Of a stretch of DNA of 64,000 nt, positions 53,601-62,308 are shown piece after piece. The position numbers were made by a program, and so were the translations under genes. The notes beneath the pieces were generated by a model. That model was not told where the DNA came from. It did not search any database and saw only the letters and a program-made list of their open reading frames with translations. Origin of the DNA: an uncultured Bacilli bacterium (lineage in GTDB: Bacteria; Bacillota_I; Bacilli_A; RF39; UBA660); assembly GCA_934096235.1 (NCBI GenBank), contig CAKOLO010000001.1:372001-436000 (forward strand), written 5' to 3'. How positions within the stretch are numbered: position 1 is the first letter of the stretch; every line of letters begins with the position of its first letter.

Positions 53601-54324
53601 GTCTTAACTTTTCATATATTTCAATTAAAGCTTCATCAGTATTCTTAGTAGAATCCTTTTCTAAAGTATTAATTAAATATTCATCTTGACCAAATAATTC
53701 TAAAATTTCATCATCACTTGAAAGTCCTAAAGCTCTTAATAATGTAGTAACAGGAACTTTACGAGTTCTATCTATTCTTACATATAAGATTCCTCTAGCA
53801 TCAAGTTCATATTCAAGCCATGTACCTTTATTAGGTCTAACTTCACTTGTGATGATATTTCTACCACTCTTATCTACTTCATTCTTGTAATAACAAGATG
53901 GTCCCATAACAAGTTGTGAGTTAATAACTCTCTCTGCTCCATTAATTATGAAAGAACCAGTATCAGTCATTAAAGGCATATCGCCTAAGAATACTTCTTG
54001 TTCCTTAACTTCACCAGTCTCATTAATAAATAATCTAGCTTTTACTTTTAAAGGTGCAGAATATGTAACTTTTCTTTCACGACTTTCTTTAACAGAATAT
54101 TTAGGCTCATCAAAATAATAATCACCAAATTCTAGTGATAATGAACCAGAAAAACTTTCAACAGGAAAAATATCCTCAAATACTTCCTTGATTCCTTCCT
54201 TTAAAAATAAGTCAAATGAACTTTTCTGAATTTCTAATAAATTAGAAAGTTCTAGCGTACTACGCTTTGTTGAGAAACTTCTTCTTTCTCTATGGTCACC
54301 AAATTTTACTGTTTTGTATGCCAC
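50686..54324 (-). CDS. rpoB: RNA polymerase beta subunit
   Basis: The beta subunit has 1212 residues with standard landmarks ([92 protein letters not shown]). The rifampicin pocket reads [21 protein letters not shown]: by alignment to E. coli this has Lys at 513 and Asp at 526, both known resistance substitutions, so the enzyme may be naturally resistant. The last 60 residues are a long acidic tail ([13 protein letters not shown]). It is the first gene after the promoter at 54396-54425, with rpoC overlapping by one base. Confidence 0.98.
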   Translation of the reverse strand: [1212 protein letters not shown]

Positions 54325-54395
54325 TTTTTCACCCCAATCCTAAATTTTTAAAGAACACAAATTTTAAAAATAAAACAAATGTACTGCAATATAAA

Positions 54396-54425
54396 ATTTT
54401 ACCACACTCTATTTCAATAAGTCAA
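54396..54425 (-). promoter_or_regulatory. Promoter before rpoB
   Basis: Minus-strand TTGACT (54420-54425), an 18-base spacer and TAAAAT (54396-54401). It would start rpoB-rpoC transcription independently of rplJ-rplL. The remaining DNA at 54325-54459 holds no gene. Confidence 0.55.
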
Positions 54426-54459
54426 TTATTTTTTATTAAAAATGTCAAGCAATTTTATA

Positions 54460-55047
54460 TTATTTTACCTTAAATATAAAGTATCCTTTATCTTTGTTAA
54501 TTATTTCTACTTTTCTTTGCTCTTCAAGAATCTTCTTTATTGATAAAGCACCTTGATCCTTACGTATAACAAAATATAATGTTCCATCTTTTTCTAAATG
54601 ATCAAAAGCACCTTCTAATATCTCTAATAATTTAGTTTTACCTACTCTAATTGGTGGATTAGTAATAATTACATTGTATTTATTTTTAATATTTTGATAT
54701 GCATCACTTATAAATGCACTTCCATTAAACTTAGGATAACGTTTAATATTTCTATTTGTTAGATGGACTGCTCTTTTATTAACATCAACCATATCTACAT
54801 ATGAATCAGTAAGAACACTTATTACTATTCCTATAAATCCATATCCACAACCAACATCAAGAACACTTACATTAGTTATATTTTCTTTAAGATATGTTTC
54901 TAATAATAATTTACTTCCATAATCGACATTCTTTTTACTAAACACACCATTATCGCTATAAAACGTGAAAAAAGAAGAATCATATTTATAACTTAATTCT
55001 CTAATTTCACTCTTTAAGTTCATATCATTTTCGAAATAATGACTCAT
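54460..55047 (-). CDS. Class I methyltransferase, RsmC/YbxB-like
   Basis: This SAM-dependent methyltransferase has 195 residues. Landmarks: DNGVFSKKNVDYGSKLLLETYL, motif I in VSVLDVGCGYGFIGIVIS (about 62-79), and the NPPI catalytic motif in IITNPPIRVGK (about 131-141) typical of N2-guanine methyltransferases of 16S rRNA. The same gene (ybxB) sits between rplL and rpoB in Bacillus, so position agrees. A ribosome site GGAGAATTG precedes the ATG. Substrate is inferred from the NPP[Y/F/I]-type motif and the locus. Confidence 0.88.
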   Translation of the reverse strand: MSHYFENDMNLKSEIRELSYKYDSSFFTFYSDNGVFSKKNVDYGSKLLLETYLKENITNVSVLDVGCGYGFIGIVISVLTDSYVDMVDVNKRAVHLTNRNIKRYPKFNGSAFISDAYQNIKNKYNVIITNPPIRVGKTKLLEILEGAFDHLEKDGTLYFVIRKDQGALSIKKILEEQRKVEIINKDKGYFIFKVK

Positions 55048-55071
55048 ACAATTCTCCTTCTCTTATATACG

Positions 55072-55096
55072 CAAAAAAGCCTTTTAACAAGGCTCA
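55072..55096 (-). terminator. Terminator after rplL
   Basis: AGCCTT/AAGGCT stem (55078-55094), followed on the minus strand by six T. Confidence 0.8.
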
Positions 55097-55104
55097 TAGT
55101 TAAA

Positions 55105-55473
55105 TTAAGCTAATTCTACAGTAGCGCCAGCTTCTTCTAATTTAGCTTTTAATTCTTCAGCTTCACTAGCAGGAATTCCTTCTTTAACATTTCCACCAGC
55201 ATCAGCGATATCTTTAGCTTCTTTAAGTCCTAATCCAGTAGCTTCTCTAATTACTTTAATTACTTGTAATTTTTGAGCTCCAGCACTCTTAAGAACTACA
55301 TTCTTAACACCTGTATCTGCTTCTTCTTCTACTGCAGCAGGAGCAGCAGCAACAGCAACAGCACTTGGATCAACACCAAATTCTTCTTTCATCATATCAA
55401 CTAATTCTTTAACTTCAAGAATAGTTTTTTCTTTTAAAGCTTCAATAATATCTTTGTTTTCAATCTTTGCCAT
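55105..55473 (-). CDS. rplL: 50S ribosomal protein L7/L12
   Basis: L7/L12 forms the flexible stalk that recruits translation factors. At 122 residues it is normal. It has the N-terminal dimerisation segment (LEVKELVDMMKEEFGVD), an alanine-rich hinge (AVAAAPAAVEEE, about 38-50) and the C-terminal domain VIKVIREATGLGLKEAKDIADA (landmark) ending in KLEEAGATVELA. It lies one base past rplJ, behind GGAGGAA, so the pair is one operon, and is followed by a terminator. Confidence 0.98.
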   Translation of the reverse strand: MAKIENKDIIEALKEKTILEVKELVDMMKEEFGVDPSAVAVAAAPAAVEEEADTGVKNVVLKSAGAQKLQVIKVIREATGLGLKEAKDIADAGGNVKEGIPASEAEELKAKLEEAGATVELA

Positions 55474-55474
55474 A

Positions 55475-55978
55475 TTAATTATTTCCTCCTTCTTCTAACT
55501 TTTCAGCATATAGATTTAATCCAATACTTAAATTTCTTACATGTTCCATTAAACCACCAGCAAACATTGTAAGTAATCCTTCCATACTTGGAATAGTTGC
55601 ATATTGAGCAATTACATTACTATCAGCAAATTCTGAATCAATGTATCCTACTCTAACTTCTAGAGCTGGGTGTTCTTTAGCAAACTTACTAACAACTTTG
55701 ATAGGTTCGATAATAGAATCAGCAAAAAGATAAGCATTAGGTCCTTCCATGTAATCATTTAATTTAATATTCTTTTGATTTAATGCAATATTCATAAGAG
55801 TATTTTTATAAATTTTTACATCAGAATTAACTTCTCTTAAACTTCTTCTTAACTCTGCAAATTCACTAACTGTTAAACCTTGATAATTTAATAACAAGAA
55901 TGTTTTAGAATTATCTAATTTTTCAGTTATTTCTTTTACAACAGCTTCTTTTTGTTTAAGTATCTCTTTACTTGCCAT
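55475..55978 (-). CDS. rplJ: 50S ribosomal protein L10
   Basis: L10 anchors L7/L12 to the ribosome and represses its own operon by binding the leader. The start is the ATG at 55978 (GGAGAC before it); upstream codons belong to the leader. The 167 residues show KQKAAVVKEIT-like N-terminus, FLLLNYQGLTVSEFAELRRSLRE (landmark), and NTLMNIAL, all standard. Transcribed from the promoter at 56108-56136 through the leader at 55994-56105. Confidence 0.97.
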   Translation of the reverse strand: MASKEILKQKEAVVKEITEKLDNSKTFLLLNYQGLTVSEFAELRRSLREVNSDVKIYKNTLMNIALNQKNIKLNDYMEGPNAYLFADSIIEPIKVVSKFAKEHPALEVRVGYIDSEFADSNVIAQYATIPSMEGLLTMFAGGLMEHVRNLSIGLNLYAEKLEEGGNN

Positions 55979-55989
55979 ATAGTCTCCTT

Positions 55990-56105
55990 TCATAAATTAA
56001 AAAGTTTCCTCATGACAAGGAAACTTGTAATAATCGTCATTATTAATGTTTCCTCGGTAAGATTTACGCATCAAGCACTTACTGTCTTTGGTCACTTCAC
56101 GAATT
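55990..56105 (-). ncRNA. Ribosomal protein L10 leader with attenuator
   Basis: The RNA upstream of rplJ has the conserved leader core (AAAGACAGTAAGTG ... TTACCGAGGAAAC). It ends in a terminator hairpin AAGTTTCC/GGAAACTT (56002-56026 on the plus strand, read on minus) followed by TTTTTAATTT. The upstream GGAAAC (plus 56048-56053 as GTTTCC) can pair with the same GTTTCC arm as an antiterminator. Binding of L10 (with L12) is known to promote termination in this class of leader. Confidence 0.85.
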
Positions 56106-56107
56106 AG

Positions 56108-56136
56108 ATTATACAATATTATTTTTAAGTTGTAAA
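56108..56136 (-). promoter_or_regulatory. rplJ-rplL promoter
   Basis: Minus-strand TTTACA (56131-56136), a 17-base spacer and TATAAT (56108-56113), placed directly upstream of the L10 leader. Confidence 0.75.
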
Positions 56137-56159
56137 CCCCTTTTTTAACTTTTCTATGT

Positions 56160-57785
56160 TTATTCTACTATATATGGATTATTACTAGTACCTATGCCAC
56201 TTACTTTAGTAGTTCCTACGATTGATAAGACTGGTATAACACCAACACCACTAGTACTATCATCTAAATATGTACTAGAAAGTGCTCCAGTATTTGTTAT
56301 ATACCAAATATATCCATGTTTATTATTAGAGTTTGGTGAATAAAAATCAAATGGTGACATAGTCCAAGAATATTCTTTAGTATATAAATAATTGCTAGTA
56401 TTATCTTCCTCTGTAAGTCCTGCATACGAAGTTTCATCCCCGGTTAAGAGAGCAACTGGATAAGTAAGTTTATTATTACCAAATAACTTCTTACCACCAC
56501 TATCTACTGATAAAGTAAATTTATCATTTGATTGATTACATTTAAATGTAGGATCAGCACCTAGAGAACTATAATCTTTATATATTCTACGAGATGTACC
56601 ATAGAAATAATTATTTATACCATATGCTTTATTAGAATATGAAGTCCCTCCTGCATTTATTGCATTTCCACCACTTCTATCATTGCAATAAACAGTATTA
56701 GCAACCACATTTTTTACATTATCACCTTTACTTAAAATATTATTAACATACCAATTATCTATATTAGTTTTAATAGTACTATTATATTTATTACTATGAG
56801 CATTTTCATATGAAGTGCTGTTTCCACTATTATTAAGTCCGTTCATATAGCCTACATATGAGTTATCATTGCCAACTTTATTATATAATGAATTTCCAAT
56901 TTTAACAGAAGTTCCATTCTCTGAACACTTTCCACCAGTATAACTTCCACTATATCTTATCTTAACACTCCCGTCCTCATTAGTCCTAACAATTCTAAAA
57001 CAATAATCAGCAAACACCAAATAATTATTGTTAACATTGCCTCTATAATAGTATACTCTTTTACCATCTTCAGTTTTACTTATATCAGTTGTAAAGTAAA
57101 CTCCTTTTCCATTAGTATCACTAGATACTTCACCAAAGTTTATCCCTTCTTTACTAGATACATAAGTACTACTAACATTATCAGCATAAGGCTCCTCAAT
57201 AGTAATTATTTTACATCTCAAGTCTTCACTACTACTATCACATAATGTATACCATGGTTTATCTTCATTTATTCCTAAAACTCCGCTAAACTTTTTACCC
57301 TGATTATAATCTTGTTCTAAACCTGTATCTTCAAAAGTAATTTTAAGTGTATATTTATGAGTTACACCAGTTTCAATATATATTTCATCCTTTATAGCAT
57401 CTCCATCAATCACTCTACTACTTATTTCACCACAAGTACCTTCTTCATTTCCATCACTATTTATTCTAGCGCAAGTTCCTTCAATCAACATTTCATCATT
57501 AATTATTTCATTTATTAACTCTTGCCATATAATTTTATAATAAACATCAAAAGTACCAACATTTTGAATAGATATTTCTTTAGTAATAGATTCCCCTGGT
57601 TTAGCATTTTCAAGTATTATTTCTGGTGAATCAGTATATATTAATTTAAGGGTTCCAGTTTCTACCACATTGTTTTTAACATCATTGTTTTCTAAAGTGT
57701 TTTTAAAATATGCATAACTAAACCCTAAACTTGCTAAAATTATAAAAGAAAATATAATACCAAATAAAAGTTTTCTATCTTTCAT
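56160..57785 (-). CDS. SipW-type exported surface protein with TasA-like domain
   Basis: Start at the ATG at 57785 (GGTGTAT before it; a longer GTG reading adds three residues). About 541 residues. The signal ends SYAYF, as in the DUF285 paralogues, followed by a TasA/camelysin-like domain (ETGTLKLIYTD, NAKPGESITKEI, about 30-170). After CDSSSEDLRCK comes a cysteine-containing domain (FADYCFRIVRTNEDGSVKIRYSG, about 262-284) of the large family found in many Bacillota surface proteins, ending GIGTSNNPYIVE. No DUF285 repeats. It likely shares an export route (SipW-like peptidase) with those paralogues. Confidence 0.82.
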   Translation of the reverse strand: MKDRKLLFGIIFSFIILASLGFSYAYFKNTLENNDVKNNVVETGTLKLIYTDSPEIILENAKPGESITKEISIQNVGTFDVYYKIIWQELINEIINDEMLIEGTCARINSDGNEEGTCGEISSRVIDGDAIKDEIYIETGVTHKYTLKITFEDTGLEQDYNQGKKFSGVLGINEDKPWYTLCDSSSEDLRCKIITIEEPYADNVSSTYVSSKEGINFGEVSSDTNGKGVYFTTDISKTEDGKRVYYYRGNVNNNYLVFADYCFRIVRTNEDGSVKIRYSGSYTGGKCSENGTSVKIGNSLYNKVGNDNSYVGYMNGLNNSGNSTSYENAHSNKYNSTIKTNIDNWYVNNILSKGDNVKNVVANTVYCNDRSGGNAINAGGTSYSNKAYGINNYFYGTSRRIYKDYSSLGADPTFKCNQSNDKFTLSVDSGGKKLFGNNKLTYPVALLTGDETSYAGLTEEDNTSNYLYTKEYSWTMSPFDFYSPNSNNKHGYIWYITNTGALSSTYLDDSTSGVGVIPVLSIVGTTKVSGIGTSNNPYIVE

Positions 57786-57900
57786 ATACACCATCCCTTA
57801 TTATTATTCCATTGCATTATTAAAAAAATACCTTTTCATTTTATCAATAATATTTAATGATGTTAATAAAAACGAAATAATTTTCACATTAAATTCACAA
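57786..57900. other. Intergenic region without recognised gene
   Basis: AT-rich DNA between the SipW-type gene and the terminator of cdaR. No ORF, RNA or clear promoter boxes were identified. Confidence 0.5.
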
Positions 57901-57931
57901 AAAAAGTGTAAATTAACATATTTACACTTTT
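57897..57931 (-). terminator. Terminator after cdaR
   Basis: AAGTGTAAAT/ATTTACACTT stem (57904-57929), followed on the minus strand by seven T. Confidence 0.85.
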
Positions 57932-57936
57932 AATAT

Positions 57937-59310
57937 TTATTTCTTAGCAATTATAACTTCTATCTTTGTAGTTCTAGATGAATAAGATAGTTTCAAGTCA
58001 CTACCAGTTACCATTACTGGTACTTCATAAGTACCTGGCTCTAAATCTGATAAGTCAACATACGCCTTAATATCTTTAGAATCTAATTTATCAAGTACTG
58101 ATTTAACACCTTTTACTACTACATCAACCTTAGTATCACTTGCATTCTTAGCAAGAGGTTTATATTTGTTAGTATCTAAGTGTTCAAATACTATTGGAAT
58201 ATCTTTAAATTCTTTAGATGTCTCACCTTCCATTTTAACTTTAATAGTTATTGCTGTATCAGACATTGATCTAACACCTGTAGGTTTAACTATTGTTTCT
58301 TGGAATGTCTTATCTTTACTAAGTCCATTTACATCTATTTCTACTTCTATTTCACTAATTTCTTTAAGTACATCTTCTTCACCATATAATGTAATATTAT
58401 TTACATTTGAAGTAATTGAACTAATAGCACTACCACTAGCAACATCTCCAACTGGAACAACCTTAACAGGAACTGTCTTACTTGGACTAGATATTTCTAC
58501 AGTAGCAGTTATTGTACCTGGAACTATTTCTATATCTTTAATTTCAGTACCCTTTTCATCATATGCTATTAATTTAACATTTTCTAAAGTATAAGTACCA
58601 GCGCTATTAGCATTTAATGCATTTACATCAACTAATGCTTTAACACTAGCAACCTTCTCTAATTTTTCTTTATAAGATTTAATAATTACTTCATCTCTAT
58701 CAAGTTTAATTGAACTAATTACTAATGTACTACCAAGTTTATCTTTATTTAATATATCAGTTGTAACTGTACGAGAAGCACTAACCTTAGGATATATAAC
58801 TATTGTAGCCCTTGATGGATCTACTTTATAATCTAATGATTTAATTGGATTATTATATTTAATACTTACTTTATGAGTACCAGCAGATAAACCAGTTAAA
58901 TCTAAACTTAATTTATGATCACCTAATTGTTCTGCTAAATATAGGTCACTCTTTCTACCCATAAGAACTATATCAGCACTCTCAGGTATACCCTCTACTA
59001 CATATGCTTCCTCATTATATTCAGCAACAACAGGTTGATTTGATAAAACTATTGCTTCAGTTTCTACTAAATTAATAACCTTTCTATCAACTGCAAAGAA
59101 TGCAGCAAACGCACAAATCAATGAAACATATATAAGAGTATTTGGTTTATTTAAGAACTTATCTAAGTTACCATTTCTATTACTTAACTTATCGCCTATA
59201 AAGTAAACAGCCTTAGATATTGGAGTAACTAATAATACATCTATTATTCTATATAATACTTTAAATATCTTTGCGAAGAATTTTCCTATTTTCTTAAATG
59301 TTTTTTTCAT
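57937..59310 (-). CDS. cdaR: CdaR (YbbR-domain) regulator of diadenylate cyclase
   Basis: CdaR binds CdaA and adjusts c-di-AMP synthesis, linked to cell-wall and potassium control. Start at the ATG at 59310 (AAGGTGA before it), 457 residues. One N-terminal transmembrane helix (about 58-78, after a basic cytoplasmic end), then an outer region of repeated YbbR modules of about 80 residues (for example AEVSPVPV-type strands with KTVPVKVVPVGDVASGS and PVMVTGSDLKLSYSSRTTKIEV). The gene overlaps cdaA by 17 bases. The usual third gene of this operon, glmM, is not present downstream. Confidence 0.92.
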   Translation of the reverse strand: MKKTFKKIGKFFAKIFKVLYRIIDVLLVTPISKAVYFIGDKLSNRNGNLDKFLNKPNTLIYVSLICAFAAFFAVDRKVINLVETEAIVLSNQPVVAEYNEEAYVVEGIPESADIVLMGRKSDLYLAEQLGDHKLSLDLTGLSAGTHKVSIKYNNPIKSLDYKVDPSRATIVIYPKVSASRTVTTDILNKDKLGSTLVISSIKLDRDEVIIKSYKEKLEKVASVKALVDVNALNANSAGTYTLENVKLIAYDEKGTEIKDIEIVPGTITATVEISSPSKTVPVKVVPVGDVASGSAISSITSNVNNITLYGEEDVLKEISEIEVEIDVNGLSKDKTFQETIVKPTGVRSMSDTAITIKVKMEGETSKEFKDIPIVFEHLDTNKYKPLAKNASDTKVDVVVKGVKSVLDKLDSKDIKAYVDLSDLEPGTYEVPVMVTGSDLKLSYSSRTTKIEVIIAKK

Positions 59311-60124
59311 TATCTTCACCTTCGCTTTCTGTTGTATCAGCCTCATAGAATGTTTCTTTCTTAGGTTGTAATTCTTCTAATAATAACATTCTAGCATCAT
59401 CTAAAGATAAATTATAATTTAAATCACTTTGTATAGCTATTGATATTCTACCAGTCTCTTCACTAACTATAACTGAAATACAATCTGATATTTCACTAAT
59501 TCCAAGAGCTGCTCTATGACGAGTACCAAGTCTCTTAGATATATTAGGATTTGAACTAGTTGGGAATACACTACCAGCACAAGTTATCTTATCACCTTGA
59601 ATTATAACACCACCATCATGAAGTGGATTATTCTTCCAGAATATTGATATTAATAACTCACTAGTTATATCAGCATACAACTTAGTAGCTGGTTCTATAT
59701 ATTGAGCCAAACTATAATCTCTTTCTATAACTATTAAAGCTCCAATCTTATTCTTTTTTAAATAATCAAGAGCATTTATAATCTCATATACTACCTTTTC
59801 TCTCTCATCAACAGTAAGAGTCTTATGTCTTCCAAGTAATTGACTTCTTCCTATACTTTCAAGAGCATTTCTAATCTCAGGTTGAAAAATAATTATTAAA
59901 GCAAGAGGCCCCCAAGAAATAACATATTCTAAAATAATACCCACAGTATTTAAATTTAAAACTCCACTCAAGAACTTTAATAATACTATAATTATTACTC
60001 CCTTAAATATTAATGTTAATTTAAAATTATTTCTAGAATACTTTAGTAATTGGTAAAACATAAACCAAACTACCATAATATCTAACACTTTAGCTGCAAT
60101 TTTTAATATTGTTGTATAAATCAT
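59294..60124 (-). CDS. cdaA: Diadenylate cyclase CdaA
   Basis: CdaA makes c-di-AMP from ATP at the membrane. The 276 residues start with about three hydrophobic helices (1-75) and continue with the DisA-N domain: ERDYSLAQYIEPATKLYADITSELL, NNPLHDGGVIIQGDKI (the family DGA motif is DGG here), and the RHR motif GTRHRAALGISEISD (about 200-214). C-terminal tail acidic. It is followed by cdaR with a 17-base overlap, as in most Firmicutes. Confidence 0.95.
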   Translation of the reverse strand: MIYTTILKIAAKVLDIMVVWFMFYQLLKYSRNNFKLTLIFKGVIIIVLLKFLSGVLNLNTVGIILEYVISWGPLALIIIFQPEIRNALESIGRSQLLGRHKTLTVDEREKVVYEIINALDYLKKNKIGALIVIERDYSLAQYIEPATKLYADITSELLISIFWKNNPLHDGGVIIQGDKITCAGSVFPTSSNPNISKRLGTRHRAALGISEISDCISVIVSEETGRISIAIQSDLNYNLSLDDARMLLLEELQPKKETFYEADTTESEGEDNEKNI

Positions 60125-60239
60125 TTGATACCTCCATCATCTACTAAAATATTATACACTAAATATTATTCTATTTCCATATATTTAAAATATATTTACA
60201 AAATAAATTATTTATTATATTTTATGATAAACTATATAT

Positions 60240-60764
60240 ATGAACAAGAACAAATTAAGAGAAAATTATAAAATTATAAGAAAGAACATACAAAATAAAG
60301 AAGAACAAAACTCAATAATTTTTAATAAAATTATTACAAACAAAAAAATATTAAAATCATCTACTCTATTAACATATGTTTCTTTCAATGATGAAATAGA
60401 CACAATAAATATCATAAAATATTTTCTAGGTAAAAAGAAAATCGCAGTACCAAAGATAGAAAATAATACTATGTATTTTTATTATATTAATAGTTTAAAT
60501 GATTTAAAAAATGGATACTTTAATATACTAGAACCAACCACTAATAAGAAAGTAATAGATTTTAAGGATACTACTTGTATAGTGCCAGGTATATGTTTTG
60601 ATATTAATAATTATAGAATCGGATATGGTAAAGGCTTCTATGATAGATTTCTATCAAATAAAAATATTTATACTATTGGTCTATCTTATAAAGAAACTTT
60701 AATAAAGAAAATACCAATAGATAAATATGATATTAATCTAAACGAAGTTATAACTCCATTTTAA
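60240..60764 (+). CDS. 5-formyltetrahydrofolate cyclo-ligase
   Basis: This enzyme converts 5-formyl-THF to 5,10-methenyl-THF in one-carbon metabolism. The 174 residues carry MNKNKLRENYKIIRKNI at the start, a mid-section ending VPKIENNTMYFYYI, and the signature VPGICFDINNYRIGYGKGFYDRFLS (landmark, about 117-141). There is no Shine-Dalgarno sequence in the 20 bases before the ATG, and a TATGAT-like -10 lies about 11 bases before it, so the message may be leaderless or nearly so. Its end overlaps the convergent gene by 17 bases. Confidence 0.9.
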   Translation: MNKNKLRENYKIIRKNIQNKEEQNSIIFNKIITNKKILKSSTLLTYVSFNDEIDTINIIKYFLGKKKIAVPKIENNTMYFYYINSLNDLKNGYFNILEPTTNKKVIDFKDTTCIVPGICFDINNYRIGYGKGFYDRFLSNKNIYTIGLSYKETLIKKIPIDKYDINLNEVITPF

Positions 60765-62253
60765 TAACAACTATATCTTTATATATAAATATTCCACTCT
60801 TATCTGGATATTCTTTAGCATCCTTGAGTAACTTTAATATTTCTTTTTCATCTTCTTCACTTACTTTAGCTTCAACTACATCAACACCAAGCAAATTAAA
60901 AGCAACGATAGTATCCCCATTAAAACTTAAGAATGTCCAATTAACTCCTTGTTCTTCCAAAAAAGTTTTATTAGAAAATTTATTTAAGAAAAACGTCTTA
61001 TTAGGATCATCCCTATACAAATAATATTTTTTAGGATATTCTAAATCACTATAACCATCTAACTCTTCTATTCTCATTTGAAGTCTATTTAAATATTGAA
61101 AACTTGCTTCAGTTGATTGTCTAGCCATAACAAACGATTTATTAGCACTCACTATCATTCCAAAAGTAATAATAACTAAAATAACTATCATAAAATTACT
61201 AAAATACTTTCTAAATTTATTATTTCTTATAACATTAAAATTATTTAAAAGAAGAGTTACTCCAACCACATAAAACATAGAATAAGCCATTAAAGTAATA
61301 ATATGATAAAACTGATAAGGCTTTATAAAACAAAATATTTTAGGTGAAATTAAAAGTAAAACAACAAGCACTAAATATAAAAACATATTCTTAACATTAT
61401 ATTTAAATAAAGAAACCAATACTCCAAAAAACATAACAATTTTTAACATTAAATGTATACTTTCAGGAAACATTACTCCAAAAGATGTATCTAGCAAAGT
61501 CGAAAGATTCTTTTTAATTAAACTAATATTATAATTTATACTAAACATTTGATTAGCATTTTGATAACTATTCATTTCAACATTAAATAAAAGCGTAGAT
61601 AATTTAACACCGACTATATAAACAACAACACCCATAAAGCCATATACTATATATTTAAGAAATTCCTTATATAACTTTTTACTATTATCAAAATTAATAA
61701 TTAAGCATCCTATACAAAGTACCATTATTAATGGTAAAAAAGACTGATATATAGATGTACAAAAACCAATTAATAAAGAAGACAACAATAATTTAAATTT
61801 ATTATTAGAATATTTAAGTATATAAACAGATACTATAGATAATAAATACCCAATGCCTATAGAAAACTGCCATGGTAAATATGTATAAGCTATTACATTA
61901 GTTGGAAAAGCCATCATAATAGTACTAACTAATATAACATAAACTTCCCTCTTAATATTAAATATTTTACCAAGCAATGCACCACTTATAGAAAACAATA
62001 TACCATTCATTATTAAAGCTAAAAATGGTACTGGATAATAATTAAAAATATAACCTATAATTGCCCAAGCCCATCTACCAACAGATAAATATAATTTATA
62101 ATCAGATAATTTATTAAGAATAACATAATCATTTATACCATCAATATTAATAATAGAATTTGTTCCAGCAAATCCATAAGTAACAATAAATATAGCAAAT
62201 AACGATACTAATACTATTTTATTATCTTTAAAAAACTTCTCTATTTCTTTCAT
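60748..62253 (-). CDS. GtrII-like multi-pass membrane glucosyltransferase
   Basis: About 501 residues with ten or more transmembrane helices and few long soluble loops. NIDGINDYVILNKLSDYKLYLSVGRWAWAI (landmark, about 37-66) and SIYQSFLPLIMVLCIGC match the GtrII-type family of integral glucosyltransferases that decorate surface glycans with glucose from a lipid donor. The ATG at 62253 is preferred over the one at 62286, which lies inside the spoVS terminator; neither has a strong ribosome site. Reaction and acceptor are inferred from the family. Confidence 0.7.
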   Translation of the reverse strand: MKEIEKFFKDNKIVLVSLFAIFIVTYGFAGTNSIINIDGINDYVILNKLSDYKLYLSVGRWAWAIIGYIFNYYPVPFLALIMNGILFSISGALLGKIFNIKREVYVILVSTIMMAFPTNVIAYTYLPWQFSIGIGYLLSIVSVYILKYSNNKFKLLLSSLLIGFCTSIYQSFLPLIMVLCIGCLIINFDNSKKLYKEFLKYIVYGFMGVVVYIVGVKLSTLLFNVEMNSYQNANQMFSINYNISLIKKNLSTLLDTSFGVMFPESIHLMLKIVMFFGVLVSLFKYNVKNMFLYLVLVVLLLISPKIFCFIKPYQFYHIITLMAYSMFYVVGVTLLLNNFNVIRNNKFRKYFSNFMIVILVIITFGMIVSANKSFVMARQSTEASFQYLNRLQMRIEELDGYSDLEYPKKYYLYRDDPNKTFFLNKFSNKTFLEEQGVNWTFLSFNGDTIVAFNLLGVDVVEAKVSEEDEKEILKLLKDAKEYPDKSGIFIYKDIVVIKMEL

Positions 62254-62282
62254 AATAATCACAACTAAAGTATAAAAGAAAT

Positions 62283-62308
62283 ACATAAAAAAAGCAACTT
62301 AGTTGCTT
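62283..62308 (-). terminator. Terminator after spoVS
   Basis: AAGCAA/TTGCTT stem (62292-62308), followed on the minus strand by seven T. Confidence 0.7.
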
